From assembly GCA_023150275.1 (NCBI GenBank), contig JAKLLG010000006.1, forward strand, positions 124,001-188,000: a DNA stretch of 64,000 bases. The letters run 5' to 3'. Below the pieces are notes generated by a model. It was given only the letters and a program-made list of their open reading frames with translations, ran no database searches and was not told where the DNA came from. This stretch comes from Rhodocyclaceae bacterium. GTDB taxonomy: Bacteria; Pseudomonadota; Gammaproteobacteria; Burkholderiales; Rhodocyclaceae. Below, piece after piece: positions 27,199-36,106 of this stretch (positions are counted from its first letter, which is position 1; every line of letters starts with the position of its first letter). Both the position numbers and the translations under genes were made by a program.

Positions 27199-28092
27199 AT
27201 GCGCTTTCTTTCCCGTTGGTTTTCCGCCAGACCCGCATCGCCGCGCCTGCGCGATGTTCTCTGCGCTGGCAGCAAGGGGCTGCACCGGATGCGCTACACC
27301 GAGTGGGGCGATCCGGAGAATCCGCGTGTTCTGGTGTGCGTACACGGCCTCACCCGCAATAGCCGCGATTTCGATGCGCTGGCGGCAGCGCTCGCCACAC
27401 GCTACCGCGTCGTCTGTCCTGATGTGGTCGGGCGCGGGCGCAGCGACTGGCTTGCCGATCCGGCGACCTACGGTTTCCCGCAGTACGTGTCCGACATGAT
27501 GGTGCTGCTGGCGCGTCTCGATGTCGAATCGGTGCACTGGGTCGGCACTTCGATGGGCGGCCTGATCGGCATGATCATCGCGAGTCAGGCGCAATCGCCG
27601 ATCACGCGACTGGTGTTGAACGATGTCGGCCCGGTGATTGCCGCTGAATCGCTGCAGCGTATCGGCGAGTATGTCGGCAAGGCGCCGTGCTTTGCCGATG
27701 TCGCCGAGGCGGAGCGCTACATCCGCGCGGTCAGCGCCCCGTTCGGACAACTGTCCGATGCGCAGTGGCGGCAGCTGACGGAATCGAGCATTCGCCGCAA
27801 CGACGATGGCTCGTGGTCGATGGTCTATGATCCGGCGATCGGCGAGCCGTTCCGGCAGGCCTACCTGATGCATCAGTCGGTCGATCTGTGGCCGATCTAC
27901 GAGGCCATCCACTGCCCGACGCTGGTTGTTCGCGGCGCACAATCCGATCTGCTGACAAGCGAGGTGCATGTGGAGATGGGTCGCCGCGGGCCGCGCACGC
28001 AACTCGTCGAGATTCCCGGTGTCGGTCATGCGCCGATGTTTCTGGACGAGGCGCAGATCGCGATCGTGCGGGATTTTCTGCTGGCGGCGTGA
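27199..28092 (+). CDS. Alpha/beta-hydrolase fold protein
   Basis: The 297-residue protein has the oxyanion-side motif VCVHGLTRNSRDFD, the nucleophile elbow GTSMGGLIG, an Asp in VVRGAQSDLL and a C-terminal His in GVGHAPMFLDEAQ, so the catalytic triad looks complete. It is closest in style to esterase/lactonase-type hydrolases; the substrate is unknown. The start at 27199 has CCGGAG about 8 nt upstream. It stands alone after comEC and before the tRNA terminator. Confidence 0.85.
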   Translation: MRFLSRWFSARPASPRLRDVLCAGSKGLHRMRYTEWGDPENPRVLVCVHGLTRNSRDFDALAAALATRYRVVCPDVVGRGRSDWLADPATYGFPQYVSDMMVLLARLDVESVHWVGTSMGGLIGMIIASQAQSPITRLVLNDVGPVIAAESLQRIGEYVGKAPCFADVAEAERYIRAVSAPFGQLSDAQWRQLTESSIRRNDDGSWSMVYDPAIGEPFRQAYLMHQSVDLWPIYEAIHCPTLVVRGAQSDLLTSEVHVEMGRRGPRTQLVEIPGVGHAPMFLDEAQIAIVRDFLLAA

Positions 28093-28133
28093 CGGATATT
28101 CAGACGCAACGAGATGTTTCATCTGAAACAAAA

Positions 28134-28158
28134 AAGCCCAGCCGAAAAGGCTGGGCTT
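28134..28158 (-). terminator. Terminator of the tRNA operon (also usable by the hydrolase gene)
   Basis: The stem AAGCCCAGCC (28134-28143) with GGCTGGGCTT (28149-28158) has a 5-nt loop. On the minus strand it is followed by a TTTTTTGTTT tract, ideal for ending the tRNA transcript. On the plus strand the tail is CTTGTTT, weaker but plausible. Confidence 0.88.
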
Positions 28159-28166
28159 CTTGTTTG

Positions 28167-28243
28167 TGGCGGAGTGGACGGGACTCGAACCCGCGACCCC
28201 CGGCGTGACAGGCCGGTATTCTAACCGACTGAACTACCACTCC
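28167..28243 (-). tRNA. tRNA-Asp (anticodon GTC)
   Basis: 77 nt including encoded CCA (28169-28167). The acceptor GGAGTGG pairs with CCACTCC; the T-loop GGGTTCGAGTCCC and the anticodon loop with CTGTCAC are near-identical to E. coli tRNA-Asp. It is the last gene of the three-tRNA operon. Confidence 0.97.
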
Positions 28244-28290
28244 GCGTCGGTGAAACTGGAGGCTGCGATGACTGCAGCCCCTGTTGTTGG

Positions 28291-28366
28291 TGGCGTCCCC
28301 ACGGGGATTCGAACCCCGGTTATCGCCGTGAAAGGGCGGTGTCCTAGGCCTCTAGACGATGGGGAC
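28291..28366 (-). tRNA. tRNA-Glu (anticodon TTC)
   Basis: 76 nt including encoded CCA (28293-28291). The acceptor GTCCCCA pairs with TGGGGAC, the anticodon loop is CTTTCAC, and the T-arm is GGGGTTCGAATCCCC. It is the middle gene of the operon. Confidence 0.97.
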
Positions 28367-28416
28367 CCGGTACTGCTTCAGGTCGATGTTGCTGGCCTTT
28401 TTTCTTTCGAGCTTAC

Positions 28417-28492
<76 letters not shown>

Positions 28493-28509
28493 GCTCGAAA
28501 GAAGGGCGC

Positions 28510-28538
28510 ATTATAGGGACGCTTTTTGAGCTTGTAAA
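28510..28538 (-). promoter_or_regulatory. Sigma-70 promoter of the tRNA operon
   Basis: On the minus strand TTTACA (28538-28533) is separated by 17 bp from TATAAT (28515-28510). GCGCC follows directly, a GC-rich discriminator typical of stable-RNA promoters under stringent control. The predicted start is about 10 nt before tRNA-Ala. Confidence 0.88.
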
Positions 28539-28558
28539 GCGATCGCGAGAATTTTTTT

Positions 28559-29686
28559 CTATATCGTCAGCAGGCTCTGCAGCTCACGGACGACCTTGCT
28601 CATCTTGTCCTGCTGTCCGGCTTCGGCAAGCTGCGCATCCTGCACGCGAGCGACGCCGTCGCTGGCAACGTTGGCGATGAATTGTTCCTGCTGTTCGGTC
28701 AGCGCGAGCTTGACCCAGGCGCGTTCCAGCGATGCGGTGAGTTCCTGGATCGCCGCGGTCGTATTGACGCGCGAGTGACGCTGATCGTCGTCGATTTCAG
28801 CCAGCGTATCGGTGATGCGCTTCACGGCGGCGGCGATTCGCTCGCCGCGTTCACGTGAGCGTGCATCTGCGATCAGCGTGTTCGACCGCACCTCGGCGCT
28901 CTCCACCAGCACGGCGAGGTGGTCGCGCAGGCGCCCGCAGCGGTCGGCATCTTCGAGCGGCATGTTGCTGACCAGCAGCGATACCGACGGGTAGGTGATC
29001 GACAGGCGATTACGGTACTGGACGATGCGCTCCATGCCGGCCATGTGACTGATGACCGAGGCCTCCAGCGGGCTTGCTTCACCGTGTGTCGCCGAGGTCA
29101 GTGTCGCACCCTGCGTGCGGATCTGCACGGCCCCTTCCAGGCCATAGGCGCGCAGCCCGCCGAGCGTTGCGTCGAGCAGCGCCTGAAAGTCGACGCAGTT
29201 GTTGAAGGCCTGCAGCGATTGCAGCAGCGAGCCGATCTCGCTCATGCTGCTCATTGCCGTCATCGCGGTCTGGCTGGCGTAGCTTGCCATCTGCTTCAGT
29301 TGCGCCGTCTGCGATACCTTGCCCAGCAGTGCGGCAATCTTGGCCGCGATTTCCTGGGCGGCGAAGGGCTTGACGATATAGTCCTCGGCGCCGGCCTCGT
29401 AGCCGCGCAGACGGGCCTCGATCTGGTCATGGCTGGAGACGAAGATCACCGGAATGCCGTCGAGTTCGAAATCCGCCTTCAGGCGGCGACAGGTTTCGTA
29501 GCCGTCGAGGCCGACCATCTCGACATCGAGCAGGATTGCGTCCGGTTTTTCGCTGGCGGCGAGCGCGAGGCATTCATCGCCGCTCGCGGCTTCAACGATC
29601 TCGTATCGATCGCCGATCGCTTCCGCAATCATGACCCGCATGAATGCGTCGTCGTCGGTAACCAGGATCTTCTGCATGTCCGTCAT
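28559..29686 (-). CDS. Orphan response regulator with unusual GAF-like/helical output region
   Basis: A 375-residue protein. Residues 4-125 are a receiver domain with acidic pocket D11-D12-D13, phospho-acceptor D54 (AILLDVEMVG) and K106 (YIVKPF). The remaining 250 residues lack any DNA-binding, GGDEF, EAL or kinase motif. Residues 150-280 look like a degenerate GAF-type alpha/beta fold, and the last 90 are helical and glutamine-rich (ALTEQQEQFIANVAS), possibly a coiled coil. The start at 29686 has GGGAGG 8 nt upstream. It is followed by the tRNA operon and preceded by mtfA. No partner kinase is adjacent. The output is unknown. Confidence 0.8.
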   Translation of the reverse strand: MTDMQKILVTDDDAFMRVMIAEAIGDRYEIVEAASGDECLALAASEKPDAILLDVEMVGLDGYETCRRLKADFELDGIPVIFVSSHDQIEARLRGYEAGAEDYIVKPFAAQEIAAKIAALLGKVSQTAQLKQMASYASQTAMTAMSSMSEIGSLLQSLQAFNNCVDFQALLDATLGGLRAYGLEGAVQIRTQGATLTSATHGEASPLEASVISHMAGMERIVQYRNRLSITYPSVSLLVSNMPLEDADRCGRLRDHLAVLVESAEVRSNTLIADARSRERGERIAAAVKRITDTLAEIDDDQRHSRVNTTAAIQELTASLERAWVKLALTEQQEQFIANVASDGVARVQDAQLAEAGQQDKMSKVVRELQSLLTI

Positions 29687-29753
29687 CGGTGCCTCCCTCG
29701 CGCGCGTCGATTCATTCATTATGCATGAATTGGGTGGTCGCGATGGGGGTATA

Positions 29754-30515
29754 TCAGGGCGTTGGCATAAATCCGAAGAACGCAGAAAATTCCTCGAAGA
29801 GTGCTGGGTATTTGTGGGCAACAAGCCCGGGGTTTTCAAAGAAAGTTTCTGCGATAACCGCGAAGAACTCTCCGGGATTTTCGGATGCGTACGGATCGAT
29901 CTCCGTCTCTTCGTCGTGCGCATCGGCCGCGTCGACTTCGTTGCAGAAGTCTTCGTAGGCGGCGAGCAGCGTTTTCTGCCAACGCGCGGTGGCCGCACGA
30001 TCCGGCAGTGGCGGCACGCCGTCCGCTTCACCGTTGCGCATGTCGATCTTGTGCACGAACTCGTGGATGACCACGTTGTAGCCGGTACCGGCAAGTTGCA
30101 CGTCGTGCCACGATACCAGCACCGGTCCGCCCGCCCAGGCCTCGCCGGAGGCAGTTTCGTCATACTCGTGAACAATCCCGTCTTCATCCGCGATGCTGCG
30201 CGGAATCACGAATTCGTCGGGATAGACGATGATGCCGACCCAGTCGTCGTACCACTCGAGACCGAGCTTGAGTATCGGCAGACAGGCTTGTACCGCGATG
30301 GTCAGGCAGATGCGGTCATCGATGACGAGCCCGCCGACACCGGTGAACTCTTTTTCGGCAAGGAAACGTGCGCTCAGCTCGCGCAGGCGGCTCTGCTCGT
30401 GCGCGCTCAGGCGGGCGATGAAGGGTAGTGTCGCCAGGGTTTCCTGCCATAGCGAGTCGGGAATCGCCGGCGGTTCCCGTTTGCCCAGTGCGCGCCTGAT
30501 CAGATCCAGAATCAT
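29754..30515 (-). CDS. mtfA: MtfA-family zinc metallopeptidase
   Basis: The 253-residue cytosolic protein carries the gluzincin motif HEFVH at residues 151-155 (VVIHEFVHKIDMRNG) and a downstream glutamate region (NPGEFFAVIAETFFE), as in MtfA, the Mlc titration factor with aminopeptidase activity. In enterobacteria MtfA binds the glucose regulator Mlc; whether an Mlc homologue exists here is unknown. The ATG at 30515 overlaps the stop of the EamA transporter gene by 4 bp, so the two are co-translated. Confidence 0.92.
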   Translation of the reverse strand: MILDLIRRALGKREPPAIPDSLWQETLATLPFIARLSAHEQSRLRELSARFLAEKEFTGVGGLVIDDRICLTIAVQACLPILKLGLEWYDDWVGIIVYPDEFVIPRSIADEDGIVHEYDETASGEAWAGGPVLVSWHDVQLAGTGYNVVIHEFVHKIDMRNGEADGVPPLPDRAATARWQKTLLAAYEDFCNEVDAADAHDEETEIDPYASENPGEFFAVIAETFFENPGLVAHKYPALFEEFSAFFGFMPTP

Positions 30516-31414
30516 TGACGCAGCACTCTCGATGGCGCGGTCGTCAGCCAGATGCCGACGAAAATGAGCGCGATCCCGACGTAGTGATACCAGACAGGAA
30601 TTTCCTTGAGGAACACTGCCGAGAGCAGGGTGCCAAACACCGGCATCAGGTGAATGAACAGGCTGGCCTTGCTGGCACCCACCTCGCCGACGGCGCGGTT
30701 GTAAAAGATGTAGCCGAGAAAGCTGGGGAAGATGCCGACGTAGAGCAAGGATGCGAGCGAACCCGGGTGCAGGTTGATGTGTCGTCCGCCGGCGACTTCC
30801 CAGAGGTAGAGGGGCGTCAGGAAGGCGACGCCGACGGCGGTGAAGGCGGCCAGCAGCAGCATCGGGTGGACGCCGGCGGGGCGCCACTGGAGGCCGATTG
30901 TGTAGATGGCCCAGACGAGGACCGCAGCGAGCATCCACAGATCGCCGATGTTGAGCGTGAGCGTTGCGAGTGTCGCCGCGTCGCCGCGCAGCACGATGGT
31001 GGCGACGCCGATAAAGGAGATGACGACGCCGAGTCCTTCGCGTCCGTGCAGATGCTTCTTGAGGAATAGCCAGGACAGCGTGATCGTCGCAATCGGAATG
31101 AACGAGTTGAGCAGTACGGCGTTCGTGGCCGCCGTGTACTGCAGGGCGAGGTAGGCGAGCGTGTTGTAGCCGCCGACACCGAGCATGCCGAGCACGACGA
31201 CAGGTTTCCAGCCGCGGCGCAGTGCCGGCCATTGGCTGCGCAGGTGCGGCAATGCGAGCGGCAGCACCAGCAGCAGCGCGATCACCCAGCGCCAGAAGGC
31301 CAGCGCGACGGGCGGAATGTCCTCGCGGATGGCACGCCCGAGCACCATGTTCCCCGACCAGAAGAGCGTGGTCAGTGTCAGCAGCAGGTAGGGGTGTGTC
31401 AGGCGAAAACGCAT
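30512..31414 (-). CDS. EamA/DMT-superfamily transporter
   Basis: A 300-residue inner-membrane protein of about ten helices in two EamA repeats (residues about 8-140 and 150-290). Signature parts include FWSGNMVLGRAIREDIPPVALAFWRW and GYIFYNRAVGEVGASKASLF. DMT members export small metabolites or amino acids; the substrate cannot be told. The start used is the ATG at 31414; the frame is open further upstream but lacks a family match. It overlaps mtfA by 4 bp and diverges from relA. Confidence 0.88.
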   Translation of the reverse strand: MRFRLTHPYLLLTLTTLFWSGNMVLGRAIREDIPPVALAFWRWVIALLLVLPLALPHLRSQWPALRRGWKPVVVLGMLGVGGYNTLAYLALQYTAATNAVLLNSFIPIATITLSWLFLKKHLHGREGLGVVISFIGVATIVLRGDAATLATLTLNIGDLWMLAAVLVWAIYTIGLQWRPAGVHPMLLLAAFTAVGVAFLTPLYLWEVAGGRHINLHPGSLASLLYVGIFPSFLGYIFYNRAVGEVGASKASLFIHLMPVFGTLLSAVFLKEIPVWYHYVGIALIFVGIWLTTAPSRVLRQ

Positions 31415-31539
31415 TGTTGTCTTTGCGAGAATACGAGGTATCGACAGCATGGCCGCGGAAAGTTTCCCGCAACCGTCGGTTCGCCGCCGCAACATTCGGG
31501 CCTGCGTCAACCAGCGTCGGACGGGTGAGCGGCGCATTG

Positions 31540-31545
31540 TATAAT
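31540..31545 (+). promoter_or_regulatory. Possible -10 element directly before relA
   Basis: A perfect TATAAT ends 6 bp before the relA ATG, so transcription would start at about the A of the start codon and give a leaderless message. The expected -35 position (31517-31522, TCGGAC) is poor, so this is uncertain. Confidence 0.3.
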
Positions 31546-31551
31546 TTCGCC

Positions 31552-33765
31552 ATGGTTTCCGTCGTCCATTCGGTCGCCGCCCAGAGCGATCTCGAACAAT
31601 CCCTGCAAACCCTGTGTGAAGGTCTCGATGCCGCGGAGCAGGCGCTGCTGCGCGACGCCGCCGATTTCGCCCGGGAGATCTATGCCGACAATACGCTTGG
31701 CAGCGGCGAGGGCGTCTGGTCGCACGCGCTCGGCATGGCGCTCATCCTGGTCGGGCTCAAGCTTGACGCGGACTCGCGTCTGGCGGCGCTCCTGTTTGCA
31801 GTGCCGACCTACGACGAGCATGGGCTGGAGCGGATCGAAGCGCGCTTCGGCAGATCGGTCGCGCATCTGGTCGGCGGGATTTCGCGCCTCAATCGCCTGC
31901 GCCCGATCACACGCGATTTCATGGCCGACGCGGCTGCCAGCCCGCAGGAGATGAAGGCGCAGATCGAAGTGCTGCGCAAGATGCTGCTGGCGATGGTCGA
32001 GGACATCCGCGTCGTTCTGCTGCGTCTCGCATCGCGTACCCAGACGCTGCGCTACTACGCGGCAAGCCCGGCAGACCTGCGCATGCAGGTGGCGAGCGAG
32101 ACGCTCGAACTGTATTCGCCGCTTGCCAACCGCCTCGGCGTCTGGGAGCTGAAATGGGAGCTGGAGGATCTCTCCTTCCGTTTTCTGCATCCCGATGTCT
32201 ATAAGAAGATCGCGAAGCAGCTTGACGAGAAGCGTATCGAACGCGAGCAGTTCATCGCCGACGCGATCGCCCGCCTGCGTGCCGAGCTGGCAGCGGTTGG
32301 CATCAATAACGCCGAAGTGTACGGGCGACCGAAACACATCTACAGCATCTGGAACAAGATGCGCAAGAAAGGCGTCGATTTTTCCGAGGTCTATGACGTT
32401 CGTGCGCTCCGCGTCATTGTTGATGATGTGAAGCAGTGCTACACAGCGCTCGGCATCGTGCACAACATCTGGACGCCGATACCCAAGGAGTTCGACGACT
32501 ACATCTCCAATCCCAAGGGCAATTACTACCGCTCGCTGCACACCGCCGTGCGCGCCCCCGACGGGCGTAGCCTGGAAGTGCAGATCCGCACCTGGGACAT
32601 GCACAAGCACGCGGAGCTCGGCGTCGCGGCCCACTGGCGCTACAAGGAAGGCAGTCGTCGCACGGGATCGGGCGACGATGGCTACGACGACAAGATCGCC
32701 TGGTTGCGCCAGCTGCTCACCTGGAAGGACGATGTCGCCGATTCTTCCGACTGGGTTGCGCACTACAAGCAGGCGGCGCTCGACGAGACCATCTACGTGA
32801 TGACGCCGCAGGGCAGGGTGGTCGATCTGCCGCGTGGCGCAACGCCGGTGGACTTCGCCTACCGCGTGCATACCGACCTCGGCCATCGCTGCCGTGGCGC
32901 CAAGGTGGACGGTGCGCTGGTGCCTCTGAACACGGCGCTCGAAACCGGGCAGCGCGTCGAAATAACCGTTGCCAAGGATGGCGGACCGTCGCGTGACTGG
33001 CTCAATCCAGCGCTGGGCTATCTGATTACCCAGCGTGCGCGCTCGAAGGTGCGTGCGTGGTTCTCGAACCTGGCGCTGGAAGAGACGCTGGCGGAGGGGC
33101 GTACGGTCGTTTTGAAGGAACTGCAGCGTCTCGGTCAGAGCAGCCTCGGCGCCGATGAGCTGGCTGCGCGGCTGGGTTTCGCCAAGGCCGATGATCTTTA
33201 CATCGCTGCCGGGCGCAACGAGCTATCGCTGCGCCAGCTGCAGGTGGCCGCGCGCGGCAGCGAGGATGTTCCGGCGTCCGAACCGGTCGTCGTCGAACCG
33301 CGCCGGCGCAAGTCGAACGATGCCGAGCGCGGCATCCTGATTGTCGGGGTGGATAAGCTGCTCACGCAGCTGGCGCGCTGCTGCAAGCCGGCACCGCCCG
33401 ACGAGATTCATGGCTTCATCACGCGCGGCAAGGGCGTCTCGATCCATCGTGTCGATTGCCCGAACTTCATCCATCTCGCGGCACTGCACCCGGAGCGGGT
33501 GATCGAGACGGAATGGGGCGGGCAGTCCGGTGGTGCCTTTCCGGTCGATATCGTTGTCGATGCGCACGACCGGCAAGGCCTGCTGCGCGACATATCGGAT
33601 GTCCTCGCACGTGAGCGGATCAACGTCATCGCCGTGAATACGCAATCGAAGCAGGAAAAGGCGCACATGGCCTTTACCGTCGAGGTGTCCAATCTGCAAC
33701 AGTTGAACCGGACGCTGAGTCTGATACACGAAGTGTCCGGCGTCGTGGGCGTGCGCCGCGCCTGA
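31552..33765 (+). CDS. relA: RelA-type (p)ppGpp synthetase
   Basis: The 737-residue protein makes (p)ppGpp from GTP/GDP and ATP in the stringent response. The N-terminal hydrolase region is degenerate (SHALGMALILVGL, AVPTYDEHG; the HD metal ligands are lost), as in RelA. The synthetase region has YGRPKHIYSIWNKM near 256 and the RelA-type ExDD motif EFDD at 313-316, where SpoT has RxKD. A TGS domain (near 421) and a C-terminal ACT domain (VVDAHDRQGLLRDISDVLA, near 665) follow. The ATG at 31552 starts a family-like N-terminus. Its stop is 26 bp from the convergent ppk1 stop. Confidence 0.95.
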   Translation: MVSVVHSVAAQSDLEQSLQTLCEGLDAAEQALLRDAADFAREIYADNTLGSGEGVWSHALGMALILVGLKLDADSRLAALLFAVPTYDEHGLERIEARFGRSVAHLVGGISRLNRLRPITRDFMADAAASPQEMKAQIEVLRKMLLAMVEDIRVVLLRLASRTQTLRYYAASPADLRMQVASETLELYSPLANRLGVWELKWELEDLSFRFLHPDVYKKIAKQLDEKRIEREQFIADAIARLRAELAAVGINNAEVYGRPKHIYSIWNKMRKKGVDFSEVYDVRALRVIVDDVKQCYTALGIVHNIWTPIPKEFDDYISNPKGNYYRSLHTAVRAPDGRSLEVQIRTWDMHKHAELGVAAHWRYKEGSRRTGSGDDGYDDKIAWLRQLLTWKDDVADSSDWVAHYKQAALDETIYVMTPQGRVVDLPRGATPVDFAYRVHTDLGHRCRGAKVDGALVPLNTALETGQRVEITVAKDGGPSRDWLNPALGYLITQRARSKVRAWFSNLALEETLAEGRTVVLKELQRLGQSSLGADELAARLGFAKADDLYIAAGRNELSLRQLQVAARGSEDVPASEPVVVEPRRRKSNDAERGILIVGVDKLLTQLARCCKPAPPDEIHGFITRGKGVSIHRVDCPNFIHLAALHPERVIETEWGGQSGGAFPVDIVVDAHDRQGLLRDISDVLARERINVIAVNTQSKQEKAHMAFTVEVSNLQQLNRTLSLIHEVSGVVGVRRA

Positions 33766-33791
33766 GCAGAAGCGCTCTCGGGTTACTTCCT

Positions 33792-35912
33792 TCAGACTTC
33801 GCTGCCCGGCTTCAGCTGTTCGATCAGCAGGCACTGCGCGCAGCGCGCGGGTGTCCTGCCGGTGCGGCGCTTGCGCTGATAGCTGCCGTCGGAGCGCATT
33901 TCCCAAGCCTGCACATTGTCGTCGAGGTAGGTCTTCAGCCCTTCGTCGATTACGCGCCGCTTCAGCTTTCGATCGAGAATGGGGAATGCCAGCTCGATGC
34001 GGCGGAAGAAATTGCGGTCCATCCAGTCAGCGCTCGACAGGTAGATGTTTTCCTTGCCTTCGGCGTAGAAATAGAAGATCCGGTGGTGTTCGAGGAAGCG
34101 GCCGACGATCGAGCGCACGCGGATGTTTTCCGATAGCCCCTTGATGCCCGGACGCAGCGTGCATACGCCGCGGACGATGAGGTCGATCTTTACGCCTGCC
34201 TGCGAGGCCTGGTAGAGCGCGGCGATGGTTTCCGGTTCAAGCAGCGAGTTCATCTTGGCGATGATGCGCGTGCGCTTGCCGGCCTTGGCCGCTTTCGTTT
34301 CGGCCTCGATCGCGGCGATCATGTTGGCATGTAGCGAGAACGGTGCCTGCCACAGGTGATTGAGTGCCTGCGCGCGGCCCAGCCCGGTGAGCTGCTTGAA
34401 GACTTCATTGACGTCGGCGCCGATCTGCTCGTTGCAGGTGAGCAGGCCGAAATCGGTATACAGGCGCGCGGTACGCGGATGGTAGTTGCCGGTGCCGAGA
34501 TGAACGTAGCGGCGCAACTGCAGCCCGTTCTTCGTTTCCTCGCGGCGCACGATCATCAGCATCTTGGCGTGCGTCTTGTAGCCGACCACGCCATAGACGA
34601 CATGGGCGCCGACTTCCTCAAGCTTGGTTGCCCAGCCGATGTTCGCCTCCTCGTCGAAGCGCGCCATCAGTTCGACGATGACGGTCACTTCCTTGCCGTT
34701 CTGCGCGGCACGGATCAGCGAGCGCATCAGCACCGAATCGGTACCGGTGCGATAGACGGTCATCTTGATCGCGACGACATCCGGATCGGTCGCCGCGGTC
34801 TCCAGCATTTCGATCACCGGCGTGAAACTCTGGAAGGGGTGGTGCAGCAGGACATCACCGGCGCGGATCGCCGAGAAGATGGTCGGCTTCTTCGCCACCT
34901 GCAGCGGCGTGCCCGGCGTGAAGGCAGGGAACTTGAGGTCGGGGCGATCGACGCTGTCGGGCACCTGCATCAGGCGCACCAGGTTGACCGGACCGTCGAC
35001 CCGGTACAGCTCGCGTTCTTCGAGGCCGAACTGGTCGAGCAGGAAGCGCGTCATTCCCGGCGAGCAGTTCTCGGCAACTTCAAGGCGTACGGCGTCGCCG
35101 AAGTGGCGTTGCGGCAGTTCGCCCTGAATCTTGGCGCGCAGGTTCTTGACCTCTTCCTCGTCGACGAAGAGGTCGGAGTTGCGTGTGACGCGAAACTGGT
35201 AGCAGCCCTTCACTTCCATGCCGGCAAACAGGTGGCCGACGAAGCCGTGCAGGATCGACGAGAGGAAAACGAAGCCGTACTTGCAGCCAGCCAGCTCTTC
35301 GGGCAGCCGGATCACGCGCGGCAGCAGGCGCGGTGCCTGCACGATGGCGGCACCGGAACTGCGCCCGAAGGCATCCTTGCCTTCCAGCTCGACAGCGAAG
35401 TTGAGGCTCTTGTTGAGCACACGCGGGAAAGGGTGCGAGGGATCGAGCCCGATCGGCGTCAGGAGTGGCATCACCTCGCGCACGAAGTAGTCGAAGACCC
35501 ATTCGCGCTGCGTCTCGGTCCAGGCGCTGCGCCGGATGAAGTGGATGCCCTCGCTGGCGAGCTGCGGCATGATCTCGCGGTTGAAAAGATCGTATTGCTC
35601 GGAAACCAGCGCATGCGCTTCGTCGGAAACGAGGCGGTAGGCTTCCTTGGCGGTCTTGCCGTCCGTGCTGCGCGTGTTCGAACCGAGCTTGATCTGCTCC
35701 TTGAGGCCGGCGGCACGAATCTCGAAGAACTCGTCGAGGTTGCTGCTGACGATGCACAGGAAGCGCAGGCGTTCGAGAAGCGGCGTGCCCGGATTCTGGG
35801 CCTGCGCGAAGACACGGCGGTTGAACGCGAGCAGCCCCAGTTCGCGGTTGAGATAGTTGTCGGGCGGGAAGGCGTGGCGGCGGGAGCGGAGGAGGCTGGG
35901 GCGCTGGTTCAT
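33792..35912 (-). CDS. ppk1: Polyphosphate kinase 1
   Basis: The 706-residue protein makes polyphosphate reversibly from ATP. The family order is clear: N-terminal domain (YLNRELGLLAFNRRVFAQA), head domain, then the catalytic C-domains with the autophosphorylated histidine in YKTHAKML and a second histidine in LEHHRIFYFYAEGKE. It ends with an extra basic, cysteine-containing tail (RTGRTPARCAQCLLIEQL). The start is the ATG at 35912. It is divergent from ppx, unlike E. coli where ppk and ppx share one operon. Confidence 0.96.
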   Translation of the reverse strand: MNQRPSLLRSRRHAFPPDNYLNRELGLLAFNRRVFAQAQNPGTPLLERLRFLCIVSSNLDEFFEIRAAGLKEQIKLGSNTRSTDGKTAKEAYRLVSDEAHALVSEQYDLFNREIMPQLASEGIHFIRRSAWTETQREWVFDYFVREVMPLLTPIGLDPSHPFPRVLNKSLNFAVELEGKDAFGRSSGAAIVQAPRLLPRVIRLPEELAGCKYGFVFLSSILHGFVGHLFAGMEVKGCYQFRVTRNSDLFVDEEEVKNLRAKIQGELPQRHFGDAVRLEVAENCSPGMTRFLLDQFGLEERELYRVDGPVNLVRLMQVPDSVDRPDLKFPAFTPGTPLQVAKKPTIFSAIRAGDVLLHHPFQSFTPVIEMLETAATDPDVVAIKMTVYRTGTDSVLMRSLIRAAQNGKEVTVIVELMARFDEEANIGWATKLEEVGAHVVYGVVGYKTHAKMLMIVRREETKNGLQLRRYVHLGTGNYHPRTARLYTDFGLLTCNEQIGADVNEVFKQLTGLGRAQALNHLWQAPFSLHANMIAAIEAETKAAKAGKRTRIIAKMNSLLEPETIAALYQASQAGVKIDLIVRGVCTLRPGIKGLSENIRVRSIVGRFLEHHRIFYFYAEGKENIYLSSADWMDRNFFRRIELAFPILDRKLKRRVIDEGLKTYLDDNVQAWEMRSDGSYQRKRRTGRTPARCAQCLLIEQLKPGSEV

Positions 35913-35967
35913 GTGGTGTCGGGCGTGTCAGGTTGCGGTGCTGGCTGCGGATCGGATACGCGTCATT

Positions 35968-35985
35968 CTGTTGCAGTTATGTTAC
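35968..35985. promoter_or_regulatory. Weak candidate Pho box between ppk1 and ppx
   Basis: CTGTTGC-AGTT-ATGTTAC resembles the PhoB consensus of two CTGTCAT-like 7-mers 11 bp apart, with four and five matches. ppk is a Pho-regulon member in several proteobacteria. The match is partial. The rest of the 194-bp gap shows no clear promoter. Confidence 0.3.
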
Positions 35986-36106
35986 GCGATTATTTCAGTG
36001 CTTGTGAAAGCGCCACCCCGCAGGCTTGCGCGAGCGCCTGTCCACGGGCTGAACATGGCCGCAGTGTTAGAATTTCCGCCATGCACAAAAAAAGACAGGT
36101 CTAGCG

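Noticed and set aside
34356..36104. 582-codon plus-strand open frame over ppk1, ending in a short MHKKRQV stretch before ppx
   Set aside because: Shadow of ppk1. The last codons could look like a leader peptide for ppx, but there is no leader-like codon pattern or attenuator hairpin.
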